NCBI RefSeq assembly: GCF_002807055.1
Contig: NZ_NIXN01000001.1
Location: 992,001 to 1,056,000, forward strand
Reading direction: 5' to 3'
From: Confluentibacter citreus
GTDB lineage: Bacteria; Bacteroidota; Bacteroidia; Flavobacteriales; Flavobacteriaceae
Length of the DNA stretch: 64,000 bases
Below the pieces are notes generated by a model. That model saw only the letters and a program-made list of their open reading frames with translations. It searched no databases and had not been told where the DNA came from. Every line of letters starts with the position of its first letter. Position 1 is the first letter of the stretch. Below are positions 8,512-16,664 of this stretch, in pieces. Made by a program: the position numbers and the translations under genes.

Positions 8512-8540
8512 AAGCTTCTTGGAAACAAGGAGCTTTTTTC
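8512..8540 (+). terminator. terminator of tRNA-Leu
   Basis: AGCTTCTT, loop GGAAAC, AAGGAGCT, then a six-T run. The stem has one G-T mismatch. Confidence 0.65.
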
Positions 8541-8660
8541 GTTTTAGGTATTTCTGTGAAATGAAAAAGGGGAGACAAGAAGTTTATGCTGAGCGTAGCC
8601 GAAGTGAGTCTCTCGGCCCGAACTTAAAAAGCTTTTCTCCTGATAACTATCGGGTTTAAA
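8541..8660. repeat. tRNA-downstream repeat debris with a partial tRNA 3'-end copy
   Basis: The 353-nt stretch between tRNA-Leu and the xylanase start holds no credible gene. It contains a TGCTGAGCGTAGCCGAAG motif of the type dispersed in Bacteroidota genomes (8588-8605). This is fused to GAGTCTCTCGGCCCGAAC at 8606-8623, which matches the tRNA-Leu 3' end (8487-8504) at 15 of 18 positions. A degenerate ATCGGG palindrome and a T-run follow. Confidence 0.6.
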
Positions 8661-8798
8661 AGTTTTTTTTTGTTTAATCCAATAGCGACCTTACATTTAA
8701 TTAAACGTTTCTAGTATAAAAAATTCACATAATTTTAAGAGGTTTCTAACTAAAAGAACGTTTATTTGGGTCTTGAACTGAGAATGGTTAAACTTCTT

Positions 8799-8826
8799 TT
8801 GATTGATTTTAAATTTTATATATTTA
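8799..8826 (+). promoter_or_regulatory. candidate promoter of the xylanase/sugar-acid cluster
   Basis: TTG at 8799-8801, a 17-nt spacer and TATATTTA at 8819-8826, one base from TAnnTTTG. It lies 31 nt before the xylanase ATG. Confidence 0.5.
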
Positions 8827-8856
8827 CGCAAAATCTATTCTGATAATTCATTTAAT

Positions 8857-10026
8857 ATGAAAATCGCTATATCCTTTTTAAGAATTTGTCTGTCCTTTTT
8901 CATTTTAACCAGTTGTTCTAAAACTGGAAACAAAGAAGAGGTTGAGTTAACATTGAAAGATCTAAAAGAGGCTTATAAAGATGCTTTTTTAATAGGATCT
9001 GCTGTGAACTTGGAGGTGTCTTCGGGGATTGATTCTGTTTCCCAAAACATTATAATACAGCAATTTAACAGCATTACTCCTGAAAACGTTATGAAGGCTG
9101 AGGTCGTAAATCCAGAACGTGGTGTGTACGACTTTAAAGCTGCTGATGATTTTGTGGCGTTTGGACAAAAACACAACTTGTTTATTGTTGCACATACCTT
9201 GATTTGGCACAATCAAACACCTGCTTGGTTTTTTCAGGATGAAGCGGGAAACCCTAACACGCCAGAGGCTCAAATAGAACAAATGCGTAAGCATATAGAA
9301 ACTGTAGCTGGTAGATATGCTGGTAAAGTACAGGCTTGGGATGTTGTAAATGAAGTTATTGATAATGATGGCTCTTACAGAAGTGAAACGGCTTGGGTAA
9401 AAAGTATAGGAAATGGTGATGATTTGGTAAAACATGCTTTTAAATTTGCTAGTGAATATGCCCCTGATACCGAGTTGTATTATAATGATTTCAATGCTTG
9501 GCGACCAGAAAAGAGAGATGGTATTATGCGTATGGTCAGACTTCTTCAAAAAGAGAACATTCGAATAGATGGCATAGGGATTCAAGGGCATTGGGGCCTT
9601 AACTACCCAAAAACAGAATATATTGAAGCTGCCATCGATTCTTTCGCTTCACTTGGGGTAAAGGTGATGATAACCGAATTGGATGTTGATGTGTTGCCAT
9701 TAACTAAGGAAGGACAAATTATTGGTACAGGCTTGTTGCATCCACAATATGAGTTAGAGGAATTCAAAACATTTTTAGATCCTTACAAGCATGGGCTTCC
9801 ATTAGCGGAAGAAGAAGCTTTAGCTAAAAGATATGCTGAATTGTTTGGGATTTTTTACAGAAAAAGGGATAAAATAGATAGGGTTACAGTATGGGGCTTG
9901 CATGACGGTATGTCTTGGAAAAACGATTATCCCCTGTTTGGTAGAACCAACTATCCTCTTTTATATGATAGAAACAAACAACCTAAACTAGCTTTAGAAG
10001 CTATTTTAAACGTTCCAAATAAATAA
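8857..10026 (+). CDS. GH10 endo-1,4-beta-xylanase lipoprotein
   Basis: This 389-residue protein has a lipoprotein signal peptide ending at Cys20 (FFILTSC), so it is probably anchored to a membrane or at the cell surface. The rest is a single GH10 TIM barrel. WDVVNEV carries the acid/base Glu166 and ITELDVDV the nucleophile Glu274; HTLIWHNQTP and GIQGHWG are also GH10 signatures. It should cleave xylan internally or act on xylo-oligosaccharides. An ATG 54 nt upstream in frame is less likely, because the signal peptide begins at 8857 and a promoter-like element precedes it. The dehydratase gene follows after 20 nt. No SusC/SusD pair is in view. Confidence 0.92.
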   Translation: MKIAISFLRICLSFFILTSCSKTGNKEEVELTLKDLKEAYKDAFLIGSAVNLEVSSGIDSVSQNIIIQQFNSITPENVMKAEVVNPERGVYDFKAADDFVAFGQKHNLFIVAHTLIWHNQTPAWFFQDEAGNPNTPEAQIEQMRKHIETVAGRYAGKVQAWDVVNEVIDNDGSYRSETAWVKSIGNGDDLVKHAFKFASEYAPDTELYYNDFNAWRPEKRDGIMRMVRLLQKENIRIDGIGIQGHWGLNYPKTEYIEAAIDSFASLGVKVMITELDVDVLPLTKEGQIIGTGLLHPQYELEEFKTFLDPYKHGLPLAEEEALAKRYAELFGIFYRKRDKIDRVTVWGLHDGMSWKNDYPLFGRTNYPLLYDRNKQPKLALEAILNVPNK

Positions 10027-10046
10027 TAGTTCAGTTATACAACACT

Positions 10047-11768
10047 ATGAGTGAAGATAAAAAATTAAGAAGTCAAGAGTGGTTTGGTGGTAATGATAAA
10101 ATGGGCTTTGTACACCGTTCGTGGTTAAGAAACCAAGGGTATCCAAATGATTATTTTGAAGGTAAACCTGTCATAGGTATTTGTAATACGTGGTCAGATT
10201 TAACACCTTGTAATGGTCATTTACGTGATGTTGCCGAAGTTGTAAAACGTGGTATACTTGAAGCTGGAGGTTTTCCTTTGGAGTTCCCAGTGATGTCTTT
10301 GGGTGAAACCATCATGCGACCAACCACCATGTTGTTTCGCAATTTAGCCAGTATGGATACCGAAGAATCCATTAGGGCAAATCCGTTAGATGGTATCGTG
10401 CTTTTAACGGGATGTGATAAAACAACGCCGTCAACCGTTATGGGCGCTTGTAGTGTGGATTTACCAACTATTGTGGTGCCTGGTGGGCCTATGTTAAATG
10501 GCCGATTTAGAGGTGAAACCATTGGTTCTGGTTCTTTTAATTGGATGATTAAAGAAAAACAAAAGACACAAGATTTTGATGCTGAAGCGATGCAAGAAGC
10601 AGAAATTTGTGCCGCTAGAAGTATAGGGCATTGCAACACGATGGGAACTGCTTCAACCATGGGAACCATGTGTGAAGCTTTAGGTTTAACACTTCCTGGG
10701 TTTTCATCCATTCCAGCTGCAGATTCCCGTAAAAAAGTCATGCAACAATTGTCTGGTCGTCGTATCGTGGAGATGGTGAAAGAAGATTTAACCTTGTCTA
10801 AAATCCTTACCAGAAAAGCATTTGAAAATGCCATTGTAACCAATGCAGCTGTTGGTGGCTCCACCAATTTAATCATTCATTTAATTGCAATTGCACGCCG
10901 TATTGGTGTCGATTTGAAATTAGAAGATTTTGATAGTGTGGGGAGTCAAATCCCATTATTGGTTAATTTGATGCCTTCAGGAAAATATTTGATGGAAGAT
11001 TTCTTTTATGCCGGAGGCTTACCTGTGGTTATGAAAGAATTGGGCGATTTATTGCATCAAGACATCATCACAGCAAACGGAAAAACATTCAGGGAAAATT
11101 ATGCGAAAGCTACGTGCTATAATGATGAGATTATTGCCAAAATAGATAAACCGTTGCAAGAGCATGCTGGTATTGCTGTTTTAAAAGGAAATTTATGTGA
11201 AAATGGTGCCGTCATTAAACCTTCGGCAGCTACAAAACGTCTCATGAATCATACTGGGAAAGCGGTTGTTTTTGAAAGTATGGAAGATTATCACCATCGC
11301 ATTGATGATCCGAATTTAGAGATTGATGAAGATAGTGTTATAGTACTTAAAGGAGTAGGTCCAAAAGGTTATCCAGGCATGCCTGAAGTGGGGAATGTTG
11401 ATTTGCCTTCCAAATTGATAATGAAAGGAGTAAAGGATATGATTCGAATTTCTGATGGGCGCATGAGTGGAACCGCTTACGGAACCGTCGTGTTGCACGT
11501 ATCTCCAGAATCAACCATTGGTGGCACATTGGCCATTGTTCAAAATGGCGATATGATAACTTTAGATGTAGAAAAGAGATTATTACAGCTTAATATTTCT
11601 GATGAAGAGATAGCAAAACGAAAAGCTGAGTGGAAAGTTCCAGAACCTATGGCAACAAGAGGCTATGTGCGTATTTATTTGGATCATGTTGAGGGTGCCG
11701 AATTAGGGGCTGATTTAGATATTCTTGTGGGTGGTTCGGGTTCTAAAGTGGATAGAGATTTGCATTAA
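10047..11768 (+). CDS. IlvD/Edd family sugar-acid dehydratase (pentonate/L-fuconate type)
   Basis: This 573-residue protein belongs to the iron-sulfur dehydratase family that includes L-arabinonate, D-xylonate and dihydroxy-acid dehydratases. The three [2Fe-2S] cysteines typical of the sugar-acid branch are visible: NTWSDLTPC (Cys55), GCDKTTP (Cys123) and GHCNTMG (Cys196). The length fits arabinonate dehydratase rather than the 650-residue YjhG type. It should convert an aldonate to a 2-keto-3-deoxy-aldonate in the cytosol. It is the only dehydratase in the 13-gene run, so it may feed both the C5 branch and the L-fuconate branch (inference). The exact substrate cannot be fixed from sequence. 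Confidence 0.85.
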   Translation: MSEDKKLRSQEWFGGNDKMGFVHRSWLRNQGYPNDYFEGKPVIGICNTWSDLTPCNGHLRDVAEVVKRGILEAGGFPLEFPVMSLGETIMRPTTMLFRNLASMDTEESIRANPLDGIVLLTGCDKTTPSTVMGACSVDLPTIVVPGGPMLNGRFRGETIGSGSFNWMIKEKQKTQDFDAEAMQEAEICAARSIGHCNTMGTASTMGTMCEALGLTLPGFSSIPAADSRKKVMQQLSGRRIVEMVKEDLTLSKILTRKAFENAIVTNAAVGGSTNLIIHLIAIARRIGVDLKLEDFDSVGSQIPLLVNLMPSGKYLMEDFFYAGGLPVVMKELGDLLHQDIITANGKTFRENYAKATCYNDEIIAKIDKPLQEHAGIAVLKGNLCENGAVIKPSAATKRLMNHTGKAVVFESMEDYHHRIDDPNLEIDEDSVIVLKGVGPKGYPGMPEVGNVDLPSKLIMKGVKDMIRISDGRMSGTAYGTVVLHVSPESTIGGTLAIVQNGDMITLDVEKRLLQLNISDEEIAKRKAEWKVPEPMATRGYVRIYLDHVEGAELGADLDILVGGSGSKVDRDLH

Positions 11769-11808
11769 TACAATATACACCAACTAACAAACTAATTAAA
11801 CCAACTAA
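11769..11808 (+). promoter_or_regulatory. G-free A/C-rich leader before the GntP gene
   Basis: The 40 nt between the dehydratase stop and the permease ATG contain no G at all, and have two ACCAACTAA units. There is no Shine-Dalgarno sequence. Such a leader should be unstructured; a role in translation is inferred. Confidence 0.45.
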
Positions 11809-13158
11809 ATGGTAGTTATCTATTTAGTAATTAGCGTTTTGCTAATTATTTTCCTGACTTCTAAACTTAAAGTACACCCGTTTGTAGTGTTGCTCTTAGT
11901 CGCTATTCTTTATGGAATTGTTTCAGGAATGCCATTAAATCAGATTATTACTTCTGTTAATACAGGCTTCGGAAATACCTTAGGCGGTATTGGAATGATT
12001 ATCATTCTTGGCGTTATTATTGGTGCTTTTCTAGAAAATTCGGGAGGTGCTTATGCACTTGCAGAAAAAGTATTGAAGTTTACAGGAAAGAAAAAAATTC
12101 CATTTGCGATGGGAATCATAGGGTGGTTTGTTTCCATTCCTGTTTTTGCAGATAGTGGATTTATGTTGTTAGCACCATTAAATAAAAGTTTATCAAAAAA
12201 AGCAGGTATTTCCTTATCGGGAACCGCCATTGCCTTGGCTCTTGGTTTAACGGCATCGCACACATTGGTGCCTCCCACTCCAGGGCCCATAGCAGCAGCT
12301 CATTATTTAAATGCTGATTTGGGTTTGGTTATGCTATTCGGAATCCCTATTAGTTTAGCCGCTTTGGCCATATCATTTGTTTTTATTCAGAAATATGTTG
12401 CCAAAACTTATATAGATCCTAATCCGGAAATTTCTGAAGAGGAATTGAACGAGCGTTTAAAATCAAAACCAAGTGCGCTTAAATCAGTCATTCCCATTTT
12501 TGTTCCTATTATTTTAATCGTTATTAAATCCTTATTGACATCGGTTTTTGGTTATAAAACGGAAGGTTATGATACTTTTCCAATATTCATTAAAATTTTA
12601 TTATTTTTAGGTGAGCCCTTTATGGCTTTATTGATAGGTGGCTTTTTATCATTAACACTTCCAAAGAAATTGAATACAAATATGTTTTCAACCGATGGAT
12701 GGATTGGCAAAGCATTAGTTGCAGCATCTTCAATCTTATTGATTACCGGTGCAGGAGGTATTTTTGGTCAGGTATTACGCGATTCGGGAATTGCTGTCAC
12801 TTTAGGTGAAACATTATCTAATGTGAATATAAGTATTTGGTTGCCATTTTTATTGGCGGCCGCTATAAAAACAGCCCAAGGGTCTTCTACAGTTGCTTTA
12901 GTAACAACCGCATCTATTTTAGCACCTATGATGGCGACTTTAGGTTTTGAAACCGAATTACAGAAAGCCATGGTAGTTATTGCCATTGGCGCAGGATCGG
13001 CGGTAGTTTCTCATGCTAACGATAGTTTCTTTTGGGTGGTTACCCAATTATCGGGCATGGATGTGAAAATGGGTTACCGTTTTCATACATTGGGAACAGC
13101 TGTTTTAGGAACATCATCAGCGATTTTATTATTTTTAACTTACTTAATATTAACTTAA
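11809..13158 (+). CDS. GntP family sugar-acid permease
   Basis: This 449-residue integral membrane protein has about twelve to fourteen hydrophobic segments. It has family hallmarks of GntP gluconate:proton symporters: GGIGMIIILGVIIGAFLENSG near residue 59, SIPVFADSGFMLLAPL near 105 and the ASHTLVPPTPGPIAAA segment near 148. It should import an aldonate or other sugar acid across the inner membrane. It sits between the dehydratase and a keto-deoxy-acid dehydratase gene and abuts the latter exactly (TAA then ATG), so the imported acid is probably the dehydratase substrate. The family is secure; the specific acid is not known. Confidence 0.9.
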   Translation: MVVIYLVISVLLIIFLTSKLKVHPFVVLLLVAILYGIVSGMPLNQIITSVNTGFGNTLGGIGMIIILGVIIGAFLENSGGAYALAEKVLKFTGKKKIPFAMGIIGWFVSIPVFADSGFMLLAPLNKSLSKKAGISLSGTAIALALGLTASHTLVPPTPGPIAAAHYLNADLGLVMLFGIPISLAALAISFVFIQKYVAKTYIDPNPEISEEELNERLKSKPSALKSVIPIFVPIILIVIKSLLTSVFGYKTEGYDTFPIFIKILLFLGEPFMALLIGGFLSLTLPKKLNTNMFSTDGWIGKALVAASSILLITGAGGIFGQVLRDSGIAVTLGETLSNVNISIWLPFLLAAAIKTAQGSSTVALVTTASILAPMMATLGFETELQKAMVVIAIGAGSAVVSHANDSFFWVVTQLSGMDVKMGYRFHTLGTAVLGTSSAILLFLTYLILT

Positions 13159-13992
13159 ATGAAAATTTACAACACTACGAAAGGGATCTTAGTTCAATCC
13201 GACAAATCATTTTACTTAGTAAATGAAAATTGGGATGATTTTTTTAATAATGATAATTTGTACGACAAAGTTCAAGACATTGTTAAACAAAATTCAGCAA
13301 TTGATAACGCAGAAGACATCATAGCAAACCATTTATTGGTGCCAATGAAAAGCCAAGAATTATGGGCAAGTGGCGTTACCTATTTCAATAGCAAATTAGG
13401 AAGACAAGAGGAAAGTAAAAGTGCTGGTGGCGGCGATTATTACGAACGTGTTTACAATGCCGACAGACCAGAATTATTTTTTAAAGCTACTGTAAATAGA
13501 GCCGTACCATCTGGTGGGAAAGTAAACATTAGAAAAGATTCTACTTGGGATGTACCAGAACCAGAATTAACATTAGCTATCACATCTTCTGGAAAGATAA
13601 TAGGTTACACTATTGGTAATGATATGAGTTCTAGAAGTATTGAAGGTGAAAATCCTTTATACCTTCCACAAGCTAAAACATACGATGCGTGTGCTGGTTT
13701 AGGACCATGTGTTTATTTAACAAAAGAAGCCCTTCCTACAGATACTAAAATTGCTATGAAAATCAACAGAAATGGACAAACCGTTTTTGAAGATTCTATC
13801 GAAATAAACAAGATTAAACGTAAGTTCGAAGATTTGGTTCATTACCTATATAAAGAATGTTCTTTTGCTTACGGAAGTTTCTTAATGACAGGCACTGGTA
13901 TCGTGCCAACAACTGCCTTTACATTACAAAGTGGCGATGAAGTTAAAATTACCATCGACAACATAGGTACTTTAATAAATTATATAAGATGA
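13159..13992 (+). CDS. FAH-family 2-keto-3-deoxy-pentonate dehydratase (KdaD-like)
   Basis: This 277-residue protein has the fumarylacetoacetase (FAH) C-terminal fold. The segments [20 protein letters not shown] and [13 protein letters not shown] resemble 2-keto-3-deoxy-D-arabinonate / D-xylonate dehydratases. Metal-ligand candidates are in [12 protein letters not shown]. This enzyme class yields 2-oxoglutarate semialdehyde, and the gene for the next enzyme, a semialdehyde dehydrogenase, lies two genes downstream. It starts immediately after the GntP stop and overlaps the esterase by 4 nt (ATGA), indicating tight co-expression. It differs from the second FAH protein at 18555, which fits a C-C hydrolase. 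The assignment is by family resemblance plus context. Confidence 0.78.
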   Translation: MKIYNTTKGILVQSDKSFYLVNENWDDFFNNDNLYDKVQDIVKQNSAIDNAEDIIANHLLVPMKSQELWASGVTYFNSKLGRQEESKSAGGGDYYERVYNADRPELFFKATVNRAVPSGGKVNIRKDSTWDVPEPELTLAITSSGKIIGYTIGNDMSSRSIEGENPLYLPQAKTYDACAGLGPCVYLTKEALPTDTKIAMKINRNGQTVFEDSIEINKIKRKFEDLVHYLYKECSFAYGSFLMTGTGIVPTTAFTLQSGDEVKITIDNIGTLINYIR

Positions 13993-14867
13993 AATCAATA
14001 AAAACTGTATTTGCTTTTTTGCTCCTTATGACTTTAAAACTAAGTTTCGGACAAGAAAGTGAATACAGTTTTAATGAAGATTCTAAACGACATGATGGTG
14101 TTCCGAAAGGCATGATAACAAAACATGTCTGGAAGAGCACCATTTTTGATGGTACCATAAGGGAGTATTATGTGTATGTTCCTGCACAATATAACCCCAA
14201 TGAATCTGCTGCTTTAATGGTTTTTCAAGATGGCCATGCTTATGTAAATGAAGAAGGTGATTTTAGAGTGCCAATCGTGTTTGACAATCTTATTCATAAA
14301 AAAGACATGCCAGTGACTATTGGGTTGTTTATAAACCCTGGTCACAAAAGTTCAGAATTGCCTGAAAATCCTTTTAGGGCTAGTAACCGAAGTATTGAGT
14401 ATGATAGTCTGAATGATGCATATGCGCGGTTTCTTATAGAAGAATTAATACCTGAAATGAGCAAAACATATAATATCACCAACAATCCACAAATGAGAGC
14501 CATTTGCGGATTGTCTTCTGGTGGTATTTGTGCCTTTACAGCAGCGTGGGAACGACCGGATTATTTTAGTAAAGTCATGAGCCATTTTGGAAGTTTTACA
14601 AACATCCGTGGCGGCCATAATTATGAGGCCATGATTAGAAAAACACCTAAAAAAAGCATTAAGGTGTATCTGCAAGATGGTTCTAACGATTTAAATAATG
14701 AGCATGGAAATTGGTGGCTTGCCAATCAACAAATGGCATCATCATTAGAATATAAATCATATGATTATACATTTGTAACTGGAACAGGTGCCCACAACGG
14801 AAAGCATGGAGGAAGCGTACTTCCGGAAGCGTTGAAATGGTTGTGGTCTGATGTTAAGCCAGAATAA
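13989..14867 (+). CDS. secreted alpha/beta-hydrolase esterase (Fes/CE1-like)
   Basis: This 292-residue protein has a signal peptide (cleavage near GQ, residues 21-22), so it is exported, unlike its operon neighbours. It belongs to the enterochelin-esterase-like branch of alpha/beta hydrolases that also holds CE1 acetyl- and feruloyl-esterases. The nucleophile elbow is GLSSG (Ser176), with likely histidine in AHNGKHGG (269-273) and acid in QDGSND (230-234). With the GH10 xylanase in the same run, a xylan side-group esterase is plausible; a sugar-lactone esterase is the alternative. It overlaps the preceding gene by 4 nt. The substrate is inferred only. Confidence 0.7.
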   Translation: MKSIKTVFAFLLLMTLKLSFGQESEYSFNEDSKRHDGVPKGMITKHVWKSTIFDGTIREYYVYVPAQYNPNESAALMVFQDGHAYVNEEGDFRVPIVFDNLIHKKDMPVTIGLFINPGHKSSELPENPFRASNRSIEYDSLNDAYARFLIEELIPEMSKTYNITNNPQMRAICGLSSGGICAFTAAWERPDYFSKVMSHFGSFTNIRGGHNYEAMIRKTPKKSIKVYLQDGSNDLNNEHGNWWLANQQMASSLEYKSYDYTFVTGTGAHNGKHGGSVLPEALKWLWSDVKPE

Positions 14868-14888
14868 AAATCAAATAAAGAATTGCAA

Positions 14889-16469
14889 ATGACACTAACA
14901 GGAAAAAATTATATAGCTGGACTAGTTTCATCGAATGGTAGAATTACATTTAAAGGTGTAAACCCTTCTGATGCTTCTGAATTGTCAACAACATTTTATG
15001 AAGCAACCACAGATGAGGTGAATGAAGCAGCATCAAAAGCTCATGAAGCATTTGCTACATATCGGAAAAAAAGTGGAAAAGAAAAGGCATTCTTCTTAGA
15101 TACGATTGCGGATGAAATTTTAAATCTTGGAGATGCTTTGATAGAACGTTGTTCTGCTGAAACAGGTTTGCCTTCAGGCAGAATAATCAGCGAACGTGCC
15201 AGAACTATGGGGCAATTAAAATTATTTGCCACTGTTTTACGTGAAGGCTCTTGGGTTGATGCTAGAATTGATACAGCTTTGCCAGATAGAGAACCATTAC
15301 CAAGATCCGACATTCGTTATATGCAAAAACCTTTAGGGGCGGTTGGTGTTTTTGGGGCAAGTAATTTTCCGTTGGCATTTTCGGTTGCTGGAGGTGATAC
15401 AGCATCTGCTTTAGCAAGTGGCTGTCCGGTTGTTGTTAAAGGTCATCCGTCTCATCCAGGAACTTGCGAGTTGGTAGCTATAGCAATTAACAAAGCTATT
15501 GAAAAGACAAACATGCCAAAAGGTGTTTTTTCATTGGTTCACGGAGCTTCAGTTGAGGTCGGGATGGCCATTGTAATGCATCCAAACATTAAAGCCATCG
15601 GATTTACAGGTTCTACTAGAGGAGGCATGGCTATTTTTCAAGCGGCTAATAACCGAGCAGAGCCTATTCCGGTCTATTCTGAAATGGGAAGCACCAATCC
15701 AGTTTTTATTTTACCTGAAGCATTGAAAGAGCGTTCTCAGGAAATTGCGAAAGAGTTAGCAGATTCCGTAACCCTTGGGGCAGGACAGTTTTGTACAAAT
15801 CCTGGTTTGGTTTTTTTGAATAATGATGAAAATTTGCAAAAATTTCAAAAGCAGACGGCAAAACACTTTGAAGAAACTGAAGCAAAAGCCATGTTGAATA
15901 AAGGTATTAAATCGGCATTCGATAATGGGATTGAGCATTTGGCTAATAATAAACTTGAAGTAAAATTATTAGCTAAGGGCAAATCCAGTATAGAAGGATT
16001 TAAAGGAAGTGCACATTTATTTGAAACAACAGCTAAAAGTTTTATTTTAAGAGATTATTTAGAAGAAGAAAACTTCGGGCCATCAACCATTAGTGTGATT
16101 GCAGATTCTAAAGAAGAATTGTTGGCTTCGGCAAGAAAAATGAAAGGTCATTTAACCGCAACACTTTTTGGAACTGAAAACGATTTAAATAATTATACCG
16201 ATTTAATCGAAATATTAGAGCAGAAGGTTGGTAGATTGATTGTGAATAATTTCCCTACGGGGGTTGAAGTATGTCATGCTATGGTGCATGGGGGACCATT
16301 TCCAGCAACGTCCAATAGTCGATCCACATCCGTTGGAACGGCTGCTATATATCGTTTTACACGCCCGGTGTGTTATCAAAATTTTCCTGAACATTTATTG
16401 CCAGAGGAATTGAAAACCGATAATCCTTTAGGAATTATGAGGTTATTTAATGGAGATCATAAAAGGTAG
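14889..16469 (+). CDS. 2-oxoglutarate semialdehyde (2,5-dioxovalerate) dehydrogenase
   Basis: This 526-residue aldehyde dehydrogenase has catalytic Cys302 in GQFCTNPG, general-base Glu265 in YSEMGS and the oxyanion Asn159 in GASNF. The stretches SAETGLPSGRI and REGSWVDARIDTALPDREP are characteristic of the 2-oxoglutarate-semialdehyde subfamily of about 525 residues rather than of succinate-semialdehyde enzymes. It oxidises the C5 semialdehyde to 2-oxoglutarate, ending a Weimberg-like route and feeding the TCA cycle. The ATG at 14889 is preferred over an in-frame TTG at 14883. The gene lies 21 nt after the esterase and is followed by the only long gap in the cluster. Confidence 0.87.
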   Translation: MTLTGKNYIAGLVSSNGRITFKGVNPSDASELSTTFYEATTDEVNEAASKAHEAFATYRKKSGKEKAFFLDTIADEILNLGDALIERCSAETGLPSGRIISERARTMGQLKLFATVLREGSWVDARIDTALPDREPLPRSDIRYMQKPLGAVGVFGASNFPLAFSVAGGDTASALASGCPVVVKGHPSHPGTCELVAIAINKAIEKTNMPKGVFSLVHGASVEVGMAIVMHPNIKAIGFTGSTRGGMAIFQAANNRAEPIPVYSEMGSTNPVFILPEALKERSQEIAKELADSVTLGAGQFCTNPGLVFLNNDENLQKFQKQTAKHFEETEAKAMLNKGIKSAFDNGIEHLANNKLEVKLLAKGKSSIEGFKGSAHLFETTAKSFILRDYLEEENFGPSTISVIADSKEELLASARKMKGHLTATLFGTENDLNNYTDLIEILEQKVGRLIVNNFPTGVEVCHAMVHGGPFPATSNSRSTSVGTAAIYRFTRPVCYQNFPEHLLPEELKTDNPLGIMRLFNGDHKR

Positions 16470-16664
16470 AATAAAAATAGAAATCAATTTTTTGAATTAA
16501 AAATTAAAGGGTTCCAAGTACATCTAGATTTATCTGAAACATACTTCCTAATTGGAATATTTCATTAATTTAGGACTTTATATTAGTTATGAATTAAGGA
16601 GGAAACAATCCAGAAAACGGTTGATTTGTTCAACCAATTAATAAAATTAAAATAGTAGTTATTT
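16470..16664 (+). promoter_or_regulatory. 195-nt gap inside the sugar-acid cluster with orphan SD and hairpin
   Basis: This is the only gap above 100 nt in the 13-gene run. It holds AAGGAGGA near 16596-16603, with no gene start at the right distance, and a 6-bp hairpin GGTTGA/TCAACC (16619-16635). No terminator T-run follows the hairpin. It may carry an internal promoter or regulator site for the L-fucose half. Confidence 0.35.

Noticed and set aside
8304-8528. N-terminal extension of the M20 dipeptidase frame by 75 codons.
   Set aside because: It runs through the tRNA-Leu gene on the other strand and through promoter sequence; homologues start at MNQIQ.
8465-8659. Plus-strand frame giving a 64-residue peptide rich in Arg and Ser.
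   Set aside because: It begins inside the tRNA and translates the downstream repeat; there is no initiation signal.
8989-9591. 200-codon minus-strand frame opposite the xylanase.
   Set aside because: It is fully inside a GH10 gene with intact catalytic motifs; the product has no recognisable fold.
10217-10876. 219-codon minus-strand frame opposite the dehydratase.
   Set aside because: Shadow of the IlvD-type gene, with no start signal or similarity.
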